Below are positions 53,307-61,914 of a DNA stretch of 64,000 nt, piece after piece. The notes below the pieces were generated by a model. It was given only the letters and a program-made list of their open reading frames with translations, was not told where the DNA came from and searched no databases. Made by a program: the position numbers and the translations under genes. Positions within the stretch are counted from its first letter, which is position 1, and every line of letters starts with the position of its first letter. Source of the DNA: Pelomonas dachongensis (GTDB lineage Bacteria; Pseudomonadota; Gammaproteobacteria; Burkholderiales; Burkholderiaceae_C). Location: contig NZ_JBIGHY010000010.1 of the NCBI RefSeq assembly GCF_043555865.1, positions 1-64,000 on the forward strand. The letters are read 5' to 3'.

Positions 53307-54619
53307 AGCGACGGCACCTTTTTCTTCTTTTCGAAACGCTTCTTCAGGAACTCGGGCCAGTAGATCAGCGGCTCTTCCTTCTCCTTCTGCCACTCCTTGC
53401 GCACCAGCCAGCGCCGGCCGACGACCGCCAGGATCAGCAGGTTGTACGGCAGGTCCCAGTAGCTCAGCGACAGGAAGGCGCCGCCCACCGCATAGCCGGC
53501 GAGGCTGACCTGCAGCATGCCGCCCAGGTCGGACAACCACTGCGTCTGCGGCTGGAGGCGCCCTTTCACGCGCAGGTGACCGGCCGAGAACCACACCATG
53601 GTGAACAGCGTCACGAACAGAAATAGACCGATGAAACCGTGCTCGCCCAGCACCATGAAGTAGATGCTGTGCGCTGCGTGTACACGCAGCGGCTCCGGTG
53701 CGTAAATGGCAAAGATCCCGGCACTAGAGACCATGAAGCCGCCGCCGAAAATGCGGTCTTTCGCCAAGTTCCAGGCCATACCCCAAGCGTTGATGCGGCC
53801 CAATGCGGAATCATCCTGCTCATAGGTCTTGATGGTGTTCATGCGATCCCACCACTCTTGTGGCATCAAAGACAACATGACGACCGCCATGACGACCATA
53901 ACGATGGCACCCAGCAATTTGTTCTTGCCACGCCACCACAGAACCAGGCCCATGGCCGCAATGGCAAGCAGCGCGCCGCGCGAATGGCTACCCAGCGCCG
54001 CCATCGCCATCAGCACCATGCAAACCGTCATCGCGATCTTGGCCCATTTGGCCTGCATCTGCAGTTGCAGGAAACGCATCAGCGGGATGACGATGACAAA
54101 GGCCAGCGCAACCTCGTTGTTGCCTTCAATATAGGTGTTCTCTGGCCCCCAGACCCGGTAGCTGCCGCCGGTGGCCAGCGTGAACGCGCCACCCTTGACG
54201 CCGAAGAAGCCGATGGACACGACCAGCACCCAGGTCAGCAGCAGCATGTGGCGCTTGCTGTGCAGCAGCACCAAAGCCACGAGGATCATCAGGTCGATCT
54301 TCATGACCCGTGTCCACAACTCGAAGCTCTCGTCAAACAGCATCGAGAACGGCAGCGTGATACACATCCACAGCATGAACAGCATCAGCGTGATGTTCTC
54401 GCGGTTCAGCGAGTAGTCGCGCCGGTCCTTGGTGATGAACAGGCCGATCAGCGTCGCACCGCCGATGGCCGCGGCGATCGGCATGGTGCGCAGCGTCCAG
54501 GTCAACTGGTGCGGGTTCATGATGCTGATCCACGTCCAGCCCAGGATGCCGATCCACGGCCGGCGGAACGCCTGGATAACGATCCAGGCGATGACGGCTG
54601 CCAACACCAGGTCACGCAT
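53303..54619 (-). CDS. O-antigen ligase-like protein, exosortase A-associated
   Basis: A 438-residue membrane protein with about 11 hydrophobic segments and a long periplasmic loop near residues 200-290; the 3' end is charged (KKRFEKKKK). The pattern WTWISIMNPHQLTW and GSHSRGALLA fits the O-antigen ligase (Wzy/WaaL) superfamily, subgroup TIGR03097 (probable O-glycosylation ligase of exosortase A systems). It may polymerise the chain or attach it to protein. It overlaps the upstream glycosyltransferase gene by eight bases. Confidence 0.87.
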   Translation of the reverse strand: MRDLVLAAVIAWIVIQAFRRPWIGILGWTWISIMNPHQLTWTLRTMPIAAAIGGATLIGLFITKDRRDYSLNRENITLMLFMLWMCITLPFSMLFDESFELWTRVMKIDLMILVALVLLHSKRHMLLLTWVLVVSIGFFGVKGGAFTLATGGSYRVWGPENTYIEGNNEVALAFVIVIPLMRFLQLQMQAKWAKIAMTVCMVLMAMAALGSHSRGALLAIAAMGLVLWWRGKNKLLGAIVMVVMAVVMLSLMPQEWWDRMNTIKTYEQDDSALGRINAWGMAWNLAKDRIFGGGFMVSSAGIFAIYAPEPLRVHAAHSIYFMVLGEHGFIGLFLFVTLFTMVWFSAGHLRVKGRLQPQTQWLSDLGGMLQVSLAGYAVGGAFLSLSYWDLPYNLLILAVVGRRWLVRKEWQKEKEEPLIYWPEFLKKRFEKKKKVPSL

Positions 54620-55817
54620 GACCGGCCTCCCTTCGCCCGCGGACGACCTGCTGCATCAACGCATGCAGCTCCGCGATGCTGCTGTCCCACGAATAGGCCA
54701 TGGCGGTGAGCCGCACCGCGTCGCGGTCCGCCTCGCGCGGCAACCAGCGGCGCAGCGCGTCGGCGATGGCCTGTGCCGAACGCTCGGCCAGCAACTCACC
54801 GGCACCCGGCGCGTCGCCCAGCACCTCGGGAATGCCGCCGACGGCGCTGGCCAGTGCCGGCGTGCCACAGGCCAGTGCCTCCAGCAACGCGTTCGGCAAC
54901 CCCTCGCGGCTGGACGGCAGCAGGAACAGGTCGGCCGCGTTGTACCAGTCGGGCAGCGCGGCGTTGGGCACGGCGCCCAGCAGCGTGACGCGACGGCCCA
55001 AGTCCAGCCGGGCGATCTGCGCCTGCAGCCGCTCACGCTCCGCGCCTTCGCCGGCGATGTACAACTGCAGCATCGGCCAGTCCTCGCGCAGCAGATGCAC
55101 GGCCTCGACCAGCAACGCATGCCCCTTCAGCTCCAGCAGGTTGCCCACGCTCAGCAGCATGGGGCCTGGCACGTCCAGGCCCAGCCCCTGACGCGCGGCG
55201 ACACGATCACGCGGCGCGAAGCGGTCCAGGTCCACACCGTTACGGATGACATGCAGCTTGCGTTCAGGCACGCCCCACCCGCGCAGGACTTCCACCAGCG
55301 CGGTGCTGACGCCGATGCAGGCGCTCGCCTGATCGCAAGCGTCCAGCATGCGGGCCCGGGCGCGTTCGTCCTGGCCGATGAGGTTCAGATCCGACCCGCG
55401 GGCCGTGATCAGCAGCGGCTTGCCCAGCTGGCGTGACAGCGCGGCAGCTGCCACGCCATCCGGATAGAAGTAGTGCGCGTCGATCAGGTCGAACTGCAGA
55501 CCGTGCCGCGCGATCCAGCGCGCCGCCGCGCGCGCCATCGCGTCGGGCTGGCGGTGCATGCCCAGCTTGGGCAGCATCAGGTAGCGCGGATGGTCGGCGC
55601 GTTGGCCCTGCCATTCCTCGCGCAGCGGCGTGCGTGCCCAGGCCGCGTAGTCGCCAAAGGCGGCGGCCTTGAACGGGAACCAGGGCACGGGCGCGACGAC
55701 ATGCGCCTCGACGTCGGGCTGGCGTCTGCGCAGCTCGCGCAACCGCGCCGCGACGAACAGTCCGTGCTGAGGCCGCGCGGCGCTCGGGTAGAGCGAGGAG
55801 AAGGTCAGCACGCGCAT
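54612..55817 (-). CDS. Glycosyltransferase family 4
   Basis: A 401-residue GT-B sugar transferase. FSSLYPSAARPQHGLFV is the N-terminal pattern seen in GT4 enzymes; VSVGNLLELKGH-like and ADLFLLPSSREGLPNALLEAL (the E-x7-E region) and LASAVGGIPEVL mark the donor site. The ATG at 55817 lies just two bases before the stop of the stp1-like gene. It is part of the long minus-strand operon 60283-49518. Confidence 0.9.
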   Translation of the reverse strand: MRVLTFSSLYPSAARPQHGLFVAARLRELRRRQPDVEAHVVAPVPWFPFKAAAFGDYAAWARTPLREEWQGQRADHPRYLMLPKLGMHRQPDAMARAAARWIARHGLQFDLIDAHYFYPDGVAAAALSRQLGKPLLITARGSDLNLIGQDERARARMLDACDQASACIGVSTALVEVLRGWGVPERKLHVIRNGVDLDRFAPRDRVAARQGLGLDVPGPMLLSVGNLLELKGHALLVEAVHLLREDWPMLQLYIAGEGAERERLQAQIARLDLGRRVTLLGAVPNAALPDWYNAADLFLLPSSREGLPNALLEALACGTPALASAVGGIPEVLGDAPGAGELLAERSAQAIADALRRWLPREADRDAVRLTAMAYSWDSSIAELHALMQQVVRGRREAGHA

Positions 55818-55819
55818 GC

Positions 55820-57025
55820 TCAGGCCTGCAAGGCTTCCAGCGCGATCTGCTCGAAGCGCTCGCCGGCCACACGATGACCGAATCGGGCCTCGACCAGTTC
55901 CCGCGCCGCCTCGGACAGGCGCTGGCGCGCGGCGGCGTCTGTCATCAACTGCAGCACGCCGCTGGCCAGCGCTGCGGCTGAGTCGGCTAGCAGATAGTGC
56001 CGGTCGGCATCGACCGGCAAGCCTTCGATGCCGATGGCGGTCGACACGACCGGGCAGCCCATCGCCATCGCCTCGAAGGCCTTGATGCGGGTGCCGCCGC
56101 CCACGCGCAGCGGGATCACGAACGCCTGGGCATCGCGCACATGCTCGCGCACGTCGTCGACGAAGCCGGTGAAGCTGACGCGCGGCGCGGCCTTCTGGAC
56201 CAGCGAGGCCGGCGGGTTGCGCCCCACCACCCGCAGGCGGGCATCGGGCCGCTGCGCCAGCACGCGCGGCCAAACCTCGTCGATGAAGAAGCGGATGCCG
56301 TCGACATTGGCTTCCCAGTCCATCGAGCCCGTGAAGACGACGACGGGGCCATCGGCGGACGGCGCCTGCGGCGCCTGCCAGCTGAAGAAATCGAGATCCA
56401 CGCCGGTCGGGATGGTGCGCACGTTGTCGAGGCCGTAATGGGTCTCGAACTGCTTGGCGTCACGCTCGGACACGGCCACGACGCGCGTGAAGCGCTTCAG
56501 CGCCTGCGCCTCGAACGCCTGCATCTTGCGATGCTGGCTGCGCCACAGCCAGCGCAAGGGCGCCTGTGCGGCCGTCTCGGCATGGCGTTTGAAGATCTCG
56601 GCCTCGACGTTGTGCGTGAAGCAGACAGACGGCGGCAGCACGCCGGCCGGCAGCAGCACGGCGGCATGCACGAAGTCGAAGACAACGACGTCGAAGCGTT
56701 GGGCCGCCAGCGTCTGCGCCACCACCCGCAGCGCCTGTGGCGTGCGGTCGGACGCGACGTTGACGGGCAGCGCGCCCAGCAGGTCACCGGCCCGGCGCCA
56801 GCGCGGCTGCGCGGCCTGCGGCTCCCAGCGCACGAAGTGGTCGCACATGGCGGCCAGCTCCGGTGCCCAGCGCTGCGCCTGCTCGGCCGTGGCCGGCGAG
56901 ATCAGCGTGATCTCGAACGCGCCGCCATGCATGGACCGCAGGATGTTGCCCGTGCGGATCTTGCCGCCCGCATCGGCGGGCAGCAGAAAAACAGGCGAGA
57001 CGAACGCAAGCCTGGGTTTGGTCAC
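55820..57025 (-). CDS. Sugar transferase, PEP-CTERM/EpsH1 system (stp1-like)
   Basis: A 401-residue glycosyltransferase of the TIGR03087 group tied to exosortase A loci. FVSPVFLLPADAGGKIRTGN, FTHNVEAEIFKRHAE, VVFTGSMDWEANVDGI and LRVGGGTRIKAFEAMAMG are characteristic. It uses a GTG start at 57025 that overlaps the dehydrogenase stop by four bases (GTGA). Its association with exosortase loci is part of the evidence that this is an XrtA locus. Confidence 0.9.
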   Translation of the reverse strand: MTKPRLAFVSPVFLLPADAGGKIRTGNILRSMHGGAFEITLISPATAEQAQRWAPELAAMCDHFVRWEPQAAQPRWRRAGDLLGALPVNVASDRTPQALRVVAQTLAAQRFDVVVFDFVHAAVLLPAGVLPPSVCFTHNVEAEIFKRHAETAAQAPLRWLWRSQHRKMQAFEAQALKRFTRVVAVSERDAKQFETHYGLDNVRTIPTGVDLDFFSWQAPQAPSADGPVVVFTGSMDWEANVDGIRFFIDEVWPRVLAQRPDARLRVVGRNPPASLVQKAAPRVSFTGFVDDVREHVRDAQAFVIPLRVGGGTRIKAFEAMAMGCPVVSTAIGIEGLPVDADRHYLLADSAAALASGVLQLMTDAAARQRLSEAARELVEARFGHRVAGERFEQIALEALQA

Positions 57026-58338
57026 CAGCAGATGCCCTCGTACTTTGCAAAGCCCGCGTCTCGCAGGTCGGCATAGCCGTTCAAGTCCACGATGCGCGCC
57101 GTCTTGGCGACCGCGATGATGCGTTGACGAGTCTCCGCATCGGCGTGACCCACGACCACGATCTCGGCGCGCGCCAGCGCCGCGTCGGGCGTCTCGTGCA
57201 GCAGCTTGTCGAGGTGGGGAATCTCGCGGTCGATGTATTCTTTGTTCTTGCCCAGCAGCCGCGCAATCTTGACGAACTTGTCGTAGATGGCGAGATCGAA
57301 GCCCTTGCCCAGCAGCTTCTCGGCCAGCACCACCAGCGGCGAGTCGCGCAGGTCGTCGGTGCCGGGCTTGAAGGCCAGGCCAAACAGCGCCACCGGCTTG
57401 CGTCCGGCCGAGGCGATCAGCTCGTAGGCGCGGCCGATGTGGGCGTCGTTGCTGTCCAGCAGCGAGCCCAACACGGGGATGTCGACACCGCGCTCGCGGG
57501 CAATGGTCAGGAAGCCCTTGACCTCCTTGGGCAGGCAGGAGCCGCCAAAGGCAAAGCCGGGTCGCAGATAGGCCTTGGAGATGTTGAGCTGCGTGTCTCG
57601 GCAGAACAGCTCCAGCACGTCGCGCGAGTCCAGGCCGGTTTCCTTCAGCACGGCGCCGGCTTCGTTGGCGAAGACGATCTTCAACGCGTGGAACACGTTG
57701 CACAGGTACTTGACCGACTCGGCCACACCCACGTCGGCGGCGACGAAATTGCCCGGCACGCCGGTGTACAGGCGCTTCATGACCTCTACGCCGGCCTCGT
57801 CCAGGCTGCCAACGATGGTCTGCGGCGGGTTGTGGAAGTCCGACACCGACGAGCCCTCGCGCAAGAACTCGGGGTTGAAGACCAGCGACAACCGGTCGCC
57901 TATCTTGCGGCTCGCCGCCTGCTCCAGCAGCGGCGCGATGCGCGCACGCGTGGTGCCCGGCGCCACGGTGCTGCGGATGACCAACGTGTGGTGGCCGTCC
58001 TTCTTGGCGATCTCGGCCCCGATCTGGCCGACGACGGCGTCCAGCGCGGTCAGATCGGGCATGTAGTTGGGCAACGACGGCGTGGCGACCGAAATTAGCG
58101 AGATCTCGGTGTCACGCACGGCGGCGGCGACATCACGCGTGGCCGTCAGCTTGCCGGCCTTCACGGCGGCGCCGATCAGCTCCTCAATGCCCTCTTCCAC
58201 CACCGGCGACTGGCCCGACGCGATCAGCTCGACCTTCAACGGATTGATGTCGACGCCCACCACCTCGTGGCCGAGTTCGGGCAGGCAGGCGCAGGACACT
58301 GCGCCGACGTAGCCGAGACCGAAAACCGAAACCTTCAT
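57022..58338 (-). CDS. algD: AlgD-like nucleotide-sugar 6-dehydrogenase
   Basis: A 438-residue NAD-dependent four-electron dehydrogenase. It has FGLGYVGAVSCACL at the N-terminus, NPEFLREGSSVSDF and catalytic Cys268 in GGSCLPKE, the same number as in Pseudomonas AlgD; the C-terminus EGICW and NKEYIDREIPH are also AlgD-like. GDP-mannose to GDP-mannuronate is therefore the best guess; UDP-glucose or UDP-GlcNAc cannot be excluded. Located 25 bases after the asparagine synthase gene. Confidence 0.85.
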   Translation of the reverse strand: MKVSVFGLGYVGAVSCACLPELGHEVVGVDINPLKVELIASGQSPVVEEGIEELIGAAVKAGKLTATRDVAAAVRDTEISLISVATPSLPNYMPDLTALDAVVGQIGAEIAKKDGHHTLVIRSTVAPGTTRARIAPLLEQAASRKIGDRLSLVFNPEFLREGSSVSDFHNPPQTIVGSLDEAGVEVMKRLYTGVPGNFVAADVGVAESVKYLCNVFHALKIVFANEAGAVLKETGLDSRDVLELFCRDTQLNISKAYLRPGFAFGGSCLPKEVKGFLTIARERGVDIPVLGSLLDSNDAHIGRAYELIASAGRKPVALFGLAFKPGTDDLRDSPLVVLAEKLLGKGFDLAIYDKFVKIARLLGKNKEYIDREIPHLDKLLHETPDAALARAEIVVVGHADAETRQRIIAVAKTARIVDLNGYADLRDAGFAKYEGICW

Positions 58339-58363
58339 CTTGTCGTCCTGGTTGTTTGTTGCT

Positions 58364-60283
58364 TCAGGCCGCCGCGCGCGCCGGCGCAGCACCCAGGCCT
58401 GCATTGCGCAGGAAGGCGTCGAACATCAGCAGCGCCCACAGCGGCTGGGCATGATCGAGCGCACCGCGCTCGTGCTGGTCCAGCAGGCGTGCGATGGTGC
58501 TGGCGTTGAACCAGCCCGTCTGCGCCAGCGCGCCGTTCTGCAAGGCGTTGCGCGTGTGTTCACGCAGCGGGCCGCGCAGCCAGCGCGCCAGCGGTACCGC
58601 GAAGCCCATCTTGGGCCGGTACAGCACGTCGTGCGGCAGCAGGGGCTCCAGCGACTTCTTGAACAGGTACTTGCCCTCCTGGCCACGCAGCTTCAGGCTG
58701 GACGGCAACGTCGCCACCCACTCCACCAACTCGTGGTCCATCAGCGGCTCGCGCACCTCCAGGCTGTGCGCCATGCTGGCGCGGTCGACCTTGGTGTTGA
58801 TGTCGCCGGGGAGGTAGGTGTGGATGTCCAGGTACTGGATCAGCGCCAGCGGATCGTCGGTGCCAGCTCGCTGCGCATGGTGATGGAACACCTCGCTGGC
58901 ATGCCAGCCCTGCAGGTCGCGCTTGAAGCTGTCGCTGAACAGCTGCTGGCGCAGCGGATCGCGCACCAGGCCCATGGTGTTGAAGTAGGCGTCGACCGAG
59001 CTGCGCGCGATGGCCTGGAAGGTCGTCTTGGCGCGGAACACGCGCGGCGCCCAGTCGGCCTTCGGGTACAGCTTTGCCAGCGGGCCGAACACGCCCTTGC
59101 GCAGCGCCAGCGGGAAGGCGCTGCGCATGCGCTCTTCCATCATGTGCATCTTGTAGCGGCGGTAGCCGCCGAACGTCTCGTCGCCCCCGTCGCCCGACAA
59201 CGCCACGGTCACATGCTTGCGCGCCAGCTCGCAGACGCGGTAGGTGGGAATGGCGGACGAGTCCGCATAGGGCTCGTCATACAGATGCGCCAGCATATCG
59301 ACGAGCCCGAAGTCGTCGCTGGACACCGTCTCGACGCGGTGGTTGGTGCGGTAGCGGTCCGCCACCATCTGCGCGAACTCGGTCTCGTTAAATTTGGGGT
59401 CGTCGAAGCCGATGGAGCAGGTGTTGACGGGCTGGGCGTCCAGTTCAGCCATGGCCGCGACGACCGCGCTGGAGTCCACGCCGCCAGACAGGAACGCGCC
59501 CAGCGGCACCTCGGCCTTCAGGCGCAGCTTGACGGCCTCCGTCAGGCGCCGGCGCAGTTCCTCGGCCGCTTCTTCCTGGCCGATCTTGGCGTCGAGCGTG
59601 AACTTGACGTCCCAGTAGCGCTGCGGCTCACCCAGGGGTTGGCCGCGCTTGACGAGCAGGCGGTGGCCGGGCGCCAGCTTCTGCGCGTGGCGATAGATGG
59701 TCCACGGGTCGGGCACATAGCCCAGTGCGAAATAAGCCTCGACCGCACGCGGGTCCATCTCCTGGCGCAGGCCGCCGTGAGCCATCAGGCTCTTCAGCTC
59801 CGAGCCGAACAGCAGCCAGCCGTCCTCGGTCATCGCGTAGTGCAGCGGCTTCACGCCCAGGCGGTCGCGGGCCATGAACAGGCAGTCGCGGCGGCGGTCG
59901 TGGATCATGAACGCGAACATGCCGCGCAGGTGATGCACGCAGTCCTCGCCCCAGTGCTCCCAGGCGCGCACGATGACTTCGGAGTCGCTCTTGGTGCGGA
60001 ACACGTAGCCGTGGCCACGCAGCGCGTCCATCAGCTCCAGGTAGTTGTAGACCTCGCCGTTGAAGACCAGCGCGACCGACTTGTCGTCGTTGAAGATGGG
60101 TTGTTGGCCCGTCGCGATGTCGATGACCGACAGGCGCCGATGGCCGAAGCCCACGCCGGGCTCGATGTGCAGGTCACCCTCGTCCGGGCCCCGGTGGTGC
60201 TGGGATTCGTTCATCCGCTGCAGGCGATCCCGCTCGGGAAGGCGCTGGCCGCGGGTGTCGAACAGACCGGTGATGCCGCACAT
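58364..60283 (-). CDS. Asparagine synthase, exosortase A amidotransferase 1
   Basis: A 639-residue glutamine-hydrolysing amidotransferase. It begins MCGITGLFD, so Cys2 is the glutaminase nucleophile; RRLSVIDIATGQQP and FNGEVYNY follow; the synthetase domain has LSGGVDSS (~266-273) and GDGGDETFGGY. It belongs to the XrtA-linked group (TIGR03108), which probably amidates a sugar acid or small molecule rather than aspartate. First gene of the minus operon; a 20-base palindrome lies in its leader. Contrast with the Cys-less homologue at 46703. Confidence 0.92.
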   Translation of the reverse strand: MCGITGLFDTRGQRLPERDRLQRMNESQHHRGPDEGDLHIEPGVGFGHRRLSVIDIATGQQPIFNDDKSVALVFNGEVYNYLELMDALRGHGYVFRTKSDSEVIVRAWEHWGEDCVHHLRGMFAFMIHDRRRDCLFMARDRLGVKPLHYAMTEDGWLLFGSELKSLMAHGGLRQEMDPRAVEAYFALGYVPDPWTIYRHAQKLAPGHRLLVKRGQPLGEPQRYWDVKFTLDAKIGQEEAAEELRRRLTEAVKLRLKAEVPLGAFLSGGVDSSAVVAAMAELDAQPVNTCSIGFDDPKFNETEFAQMVADRYRTNHRVETVSSDDFGLVDMLAHLYDEPYADSSAIPTYRVCELARKHVTVALSGDGGDETFGGYRRYKMHMMEERMRSAFPLALRKGVFGPLAKLYPKADWAPRVFRAKTTFQAIARSSVDAYFNTMGLVRDPLRQQLFSDSFKRDLQGWHASEVFHHHAQRAGTDDPLALIQYLDIHTYLPGDINTKVDRASMAHSLEVREPLMDHELVEWVATLPSSLKLRGQEGKYLFKKSLEPLLPHDVLYRPKMGFAVPLARWLRGPLREHTRNALQNGALAQTGWFNASTIARLLDQHERGALDHAQPLWALLMFDAFLRNAGLGAAPARAAA

Positions 60284-60315
60284 GGAAATGACCTGATTCA
60301 GCCGAACAAGGGACA

Positions 60316-60335
60316 CCGCGCCGGAGCCGGCGCGG
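60316..60335. promoter_or_regulatory. 20-bp palindrome in the amidotransferase leader
   Basis: CCGCGCCGG, loop AG, CCGGCGCGG: a 9-bp perfect stem 33 bases upstream of the amidotransferase start codon. It could be an operator or an mRNA hairpin. The adjoining 60284-60513 is the divergent control region for this operon and gtrA. Confidence 0.4.
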
Positions 60336-60435
60336 AAGAAAGGCGGATTCTTACCGAGCTTGGCGACGCCACCCGGTCATCTGCCCCCTCGGTGTGACGT
60401 GCCGCACAGGTTCACCCCCTTGTCCGAGGGATGAG

Positions 60436-60459
60436 GCCGCCCCGAACGGCGGGGGCGGC
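60436..60459. promoter_or_regulatory. GC-rich hairpin in divergent region
   Basis: GCCGCCCC (60436-60443) and GGGGCGGC (60452-60459) form an 8-bp stem with an 8-base loop, about 55 bases before the chosen gtrA start. No T-run follows on either strand. Confidence 0.35.
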
Positions 60460-60513
60460 GCCGATACCGCTGGGTCGATACTTCGGCGCCCCTACCGCCG
60501 CAGCGTCTCCGCC

Positions 60514-60894
60514 TTGATCGCCCAGCTGTTCTCCTTCCTGTCCATCGGCGCGCTTGCGACGCTGCTGCAGTACGCGCTGACGGCAGGATTCACCTTGGCG
60601 GGCTGGCTGCCGTTGGTGGCCGCATCGACCGTTGCCTTCATGATCAGCGCCGCGTTCAACTACTGGGCCAATGCCAGGCTGACCTTCGCGTCGCAGGGCA
60701 GCCACGCCGGCAATCGCCCGCAGCAGCTGCGCTTCTTGCTGATGGTGGCGCTGGGCTGCGCGCTCAACGCCGGCTTGCTTCAAGTCGCGCTGGCGCTGGG
60801 TCTGCACCCGGTACTCAGCCAGTTGCTGGCCACGGCCGGCGTGCTGGCCAGCAATTTCCTGCTCAGCCGAGCCTGGGTGTTCCGCAGACACTGA
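60514..60894 (+). CDS. GtrA family membrane protein
   Basis: A 126-residue protein with four membrane helices: LFSFLSIGALATLLQYALT, LVAASTVAFMISAAFNYWAN (with the conserved FNYWANARLTF), then two after residue 75, ending in ASNFLLSRAWVFRRH, the GtrA signature. GtrA is thought to flip lipid-linked glucose for modification of a polysaccharide. The start is unclear: TTG at 60514 gives the family length, while a GTG at 60394 would add 40 non-conserved residues. First of a gtrA-gtrB-gtrC-like set. Confidence 0.85.
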   Translation: MIAQLFSFLSIGALATLLQYALTAGFTLAGWLPLVAASTVAFMISAAFNYWANARLTFASQGSHAGNRPQQLRFLLMVALGCALNAGLLQVALALGLHPVLSQLLATAGVLASNFLLSRAWVFRRH

Positions 60895-60906
60895 CCGACA
60901 CCTCCC

Positions 60907-61914
60907 ATGCAACTGATCGACCCCAACCGATTCGCCCGCACCAGCTGGACCGGCAGCCAGCCTCCCGTCGTCAACTTCGTGCTGCCCTGCTACAACGAGC
61001 AGGAGGTACTGCGTGAAACCGCCAGCCGACTGGGTGAATTGCTGGGCGAGCTGAAGGCCGACGGGCTGATTGCCAATGCCAGCGCGGCCTACTACATCGA
61101 CGACGGCAGCCGCGACGGCACCTGGACGCTGATCGAGACGCTGGCACGCGAGCGCGGCGACACCTGCGGCATCAAGCTCAGCCGCAACCGCGGTCACCAG
61201 AACGCGCTGCTGTGCGGCCTGATGTCGGTCGGCGGCGACGCGCTGGTCAGCCTGGACGCCGACTTGCAGGACGACCTGTCCATCATTCCGGACATGGTCC
61301 GCGCCTTCCGCAACGGCGACGAGCTGGTCTACGCCGTGCGCCGCCGTCGCGACACCGACACCTTCTTCAAGCGCTTCACCGCCGAGGGCTACTACAAGGT
61401 GCTCGCCTGGATGGGCGTGGAAGTCGTCTTCAACCACGCCGACTACCGCCTCATGGGTCGCCGTCCGCTGGAGGCGCTGCGCCGATATGAAGAGACCCAC
61501 CTGTTCCTGCGCGGCATGATTCCCCAGCTGGGCTACCGCAGCAGCATCGTGGCGTTCGACCGCGCGGAGCGCTTCGCCGGCGAGTCCAAGTACCCACTCT
61601 CCAAGATGCTGAGCCTGGCCTGGCGTGGCGTCACCTCATTCTCGGCCGCACCGCTGCGCGCCATCACCAGCCTGGGCGCCATGGTGTCGGTCGTCAGCGT
61701 GGCGTTCGGCCTGTGGGCGCTCTTCGTCCGCCTGTTCACCGACGTGGCGCTTCCCGGTTGGGCATCCACGGTGATCCCGATGTACCTGCTGGGCGGCATC
61801 CAGCTGCTGAGCCTGGGCGTCATCGGCGAATACCTGGCCAAGATCTACGAGGCCAGCAAGCAGCGCCCGCGCTTCCATGTGGAGGCCATCACCGGCCATT
61901 GGGGGCAACCGTGA
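60907..61914 (+). CDS. GtrB-type glycosyltransferase (family 2)
   Basis: A 335-residue enzyme like bactoprenol glucosyltransferase or dolichol-phosphate mannosyltransferase. The GT2 domain (~20-230) has FVLPCYNEQEVLRET, DDGSRDGTW, SRNRGHQNAL and the metal motif SLDADLQDD; two C-terminal membrane helices (~255-310) end in IYEASKQRPRF. It loads a sugar on undecaprenyl phosphate at the inner membrane. It follows gtrA by 12 bases and overlaps the next gene by four. Confidence 0.93.
   Translation: MQLIDPNRFARTSWTGSQPPVVNFVLPCYNEQEVLRETASRLGELLGELKADGLIANASAAYYIDDGSRDGTWTLIETLARERGDTCGIKLSRNRGHQNALLCGLMSVGGDALVSLDADLQDDLSIIPDMVRAFRNGDELVYAVRRRRDTDTFFKRFTAEGYYKVLAWMGVEVVFNHADYRLMGRRPLEALRRYEETHLFLRGMIPQLGYRSSIVAFDRAERFAGESKYPLSKMLSLAWRGVTSFSAAPLRAITSLGAMVSVVSVAFGLWALFVRLFTDVALPGWASTVIPMYLLGGIQLLSLGVIGEYLAKIYEASKQRPRFHVEAITGHWGQP

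Noticed and set aside
58340..60397. A 685-codon plus-strand frame opposite the asparagine synthase
   Set aside because: The opposite strand encodes a clear Cys2 asparagine synthase with all motifs; the plus frame has only biased composition.
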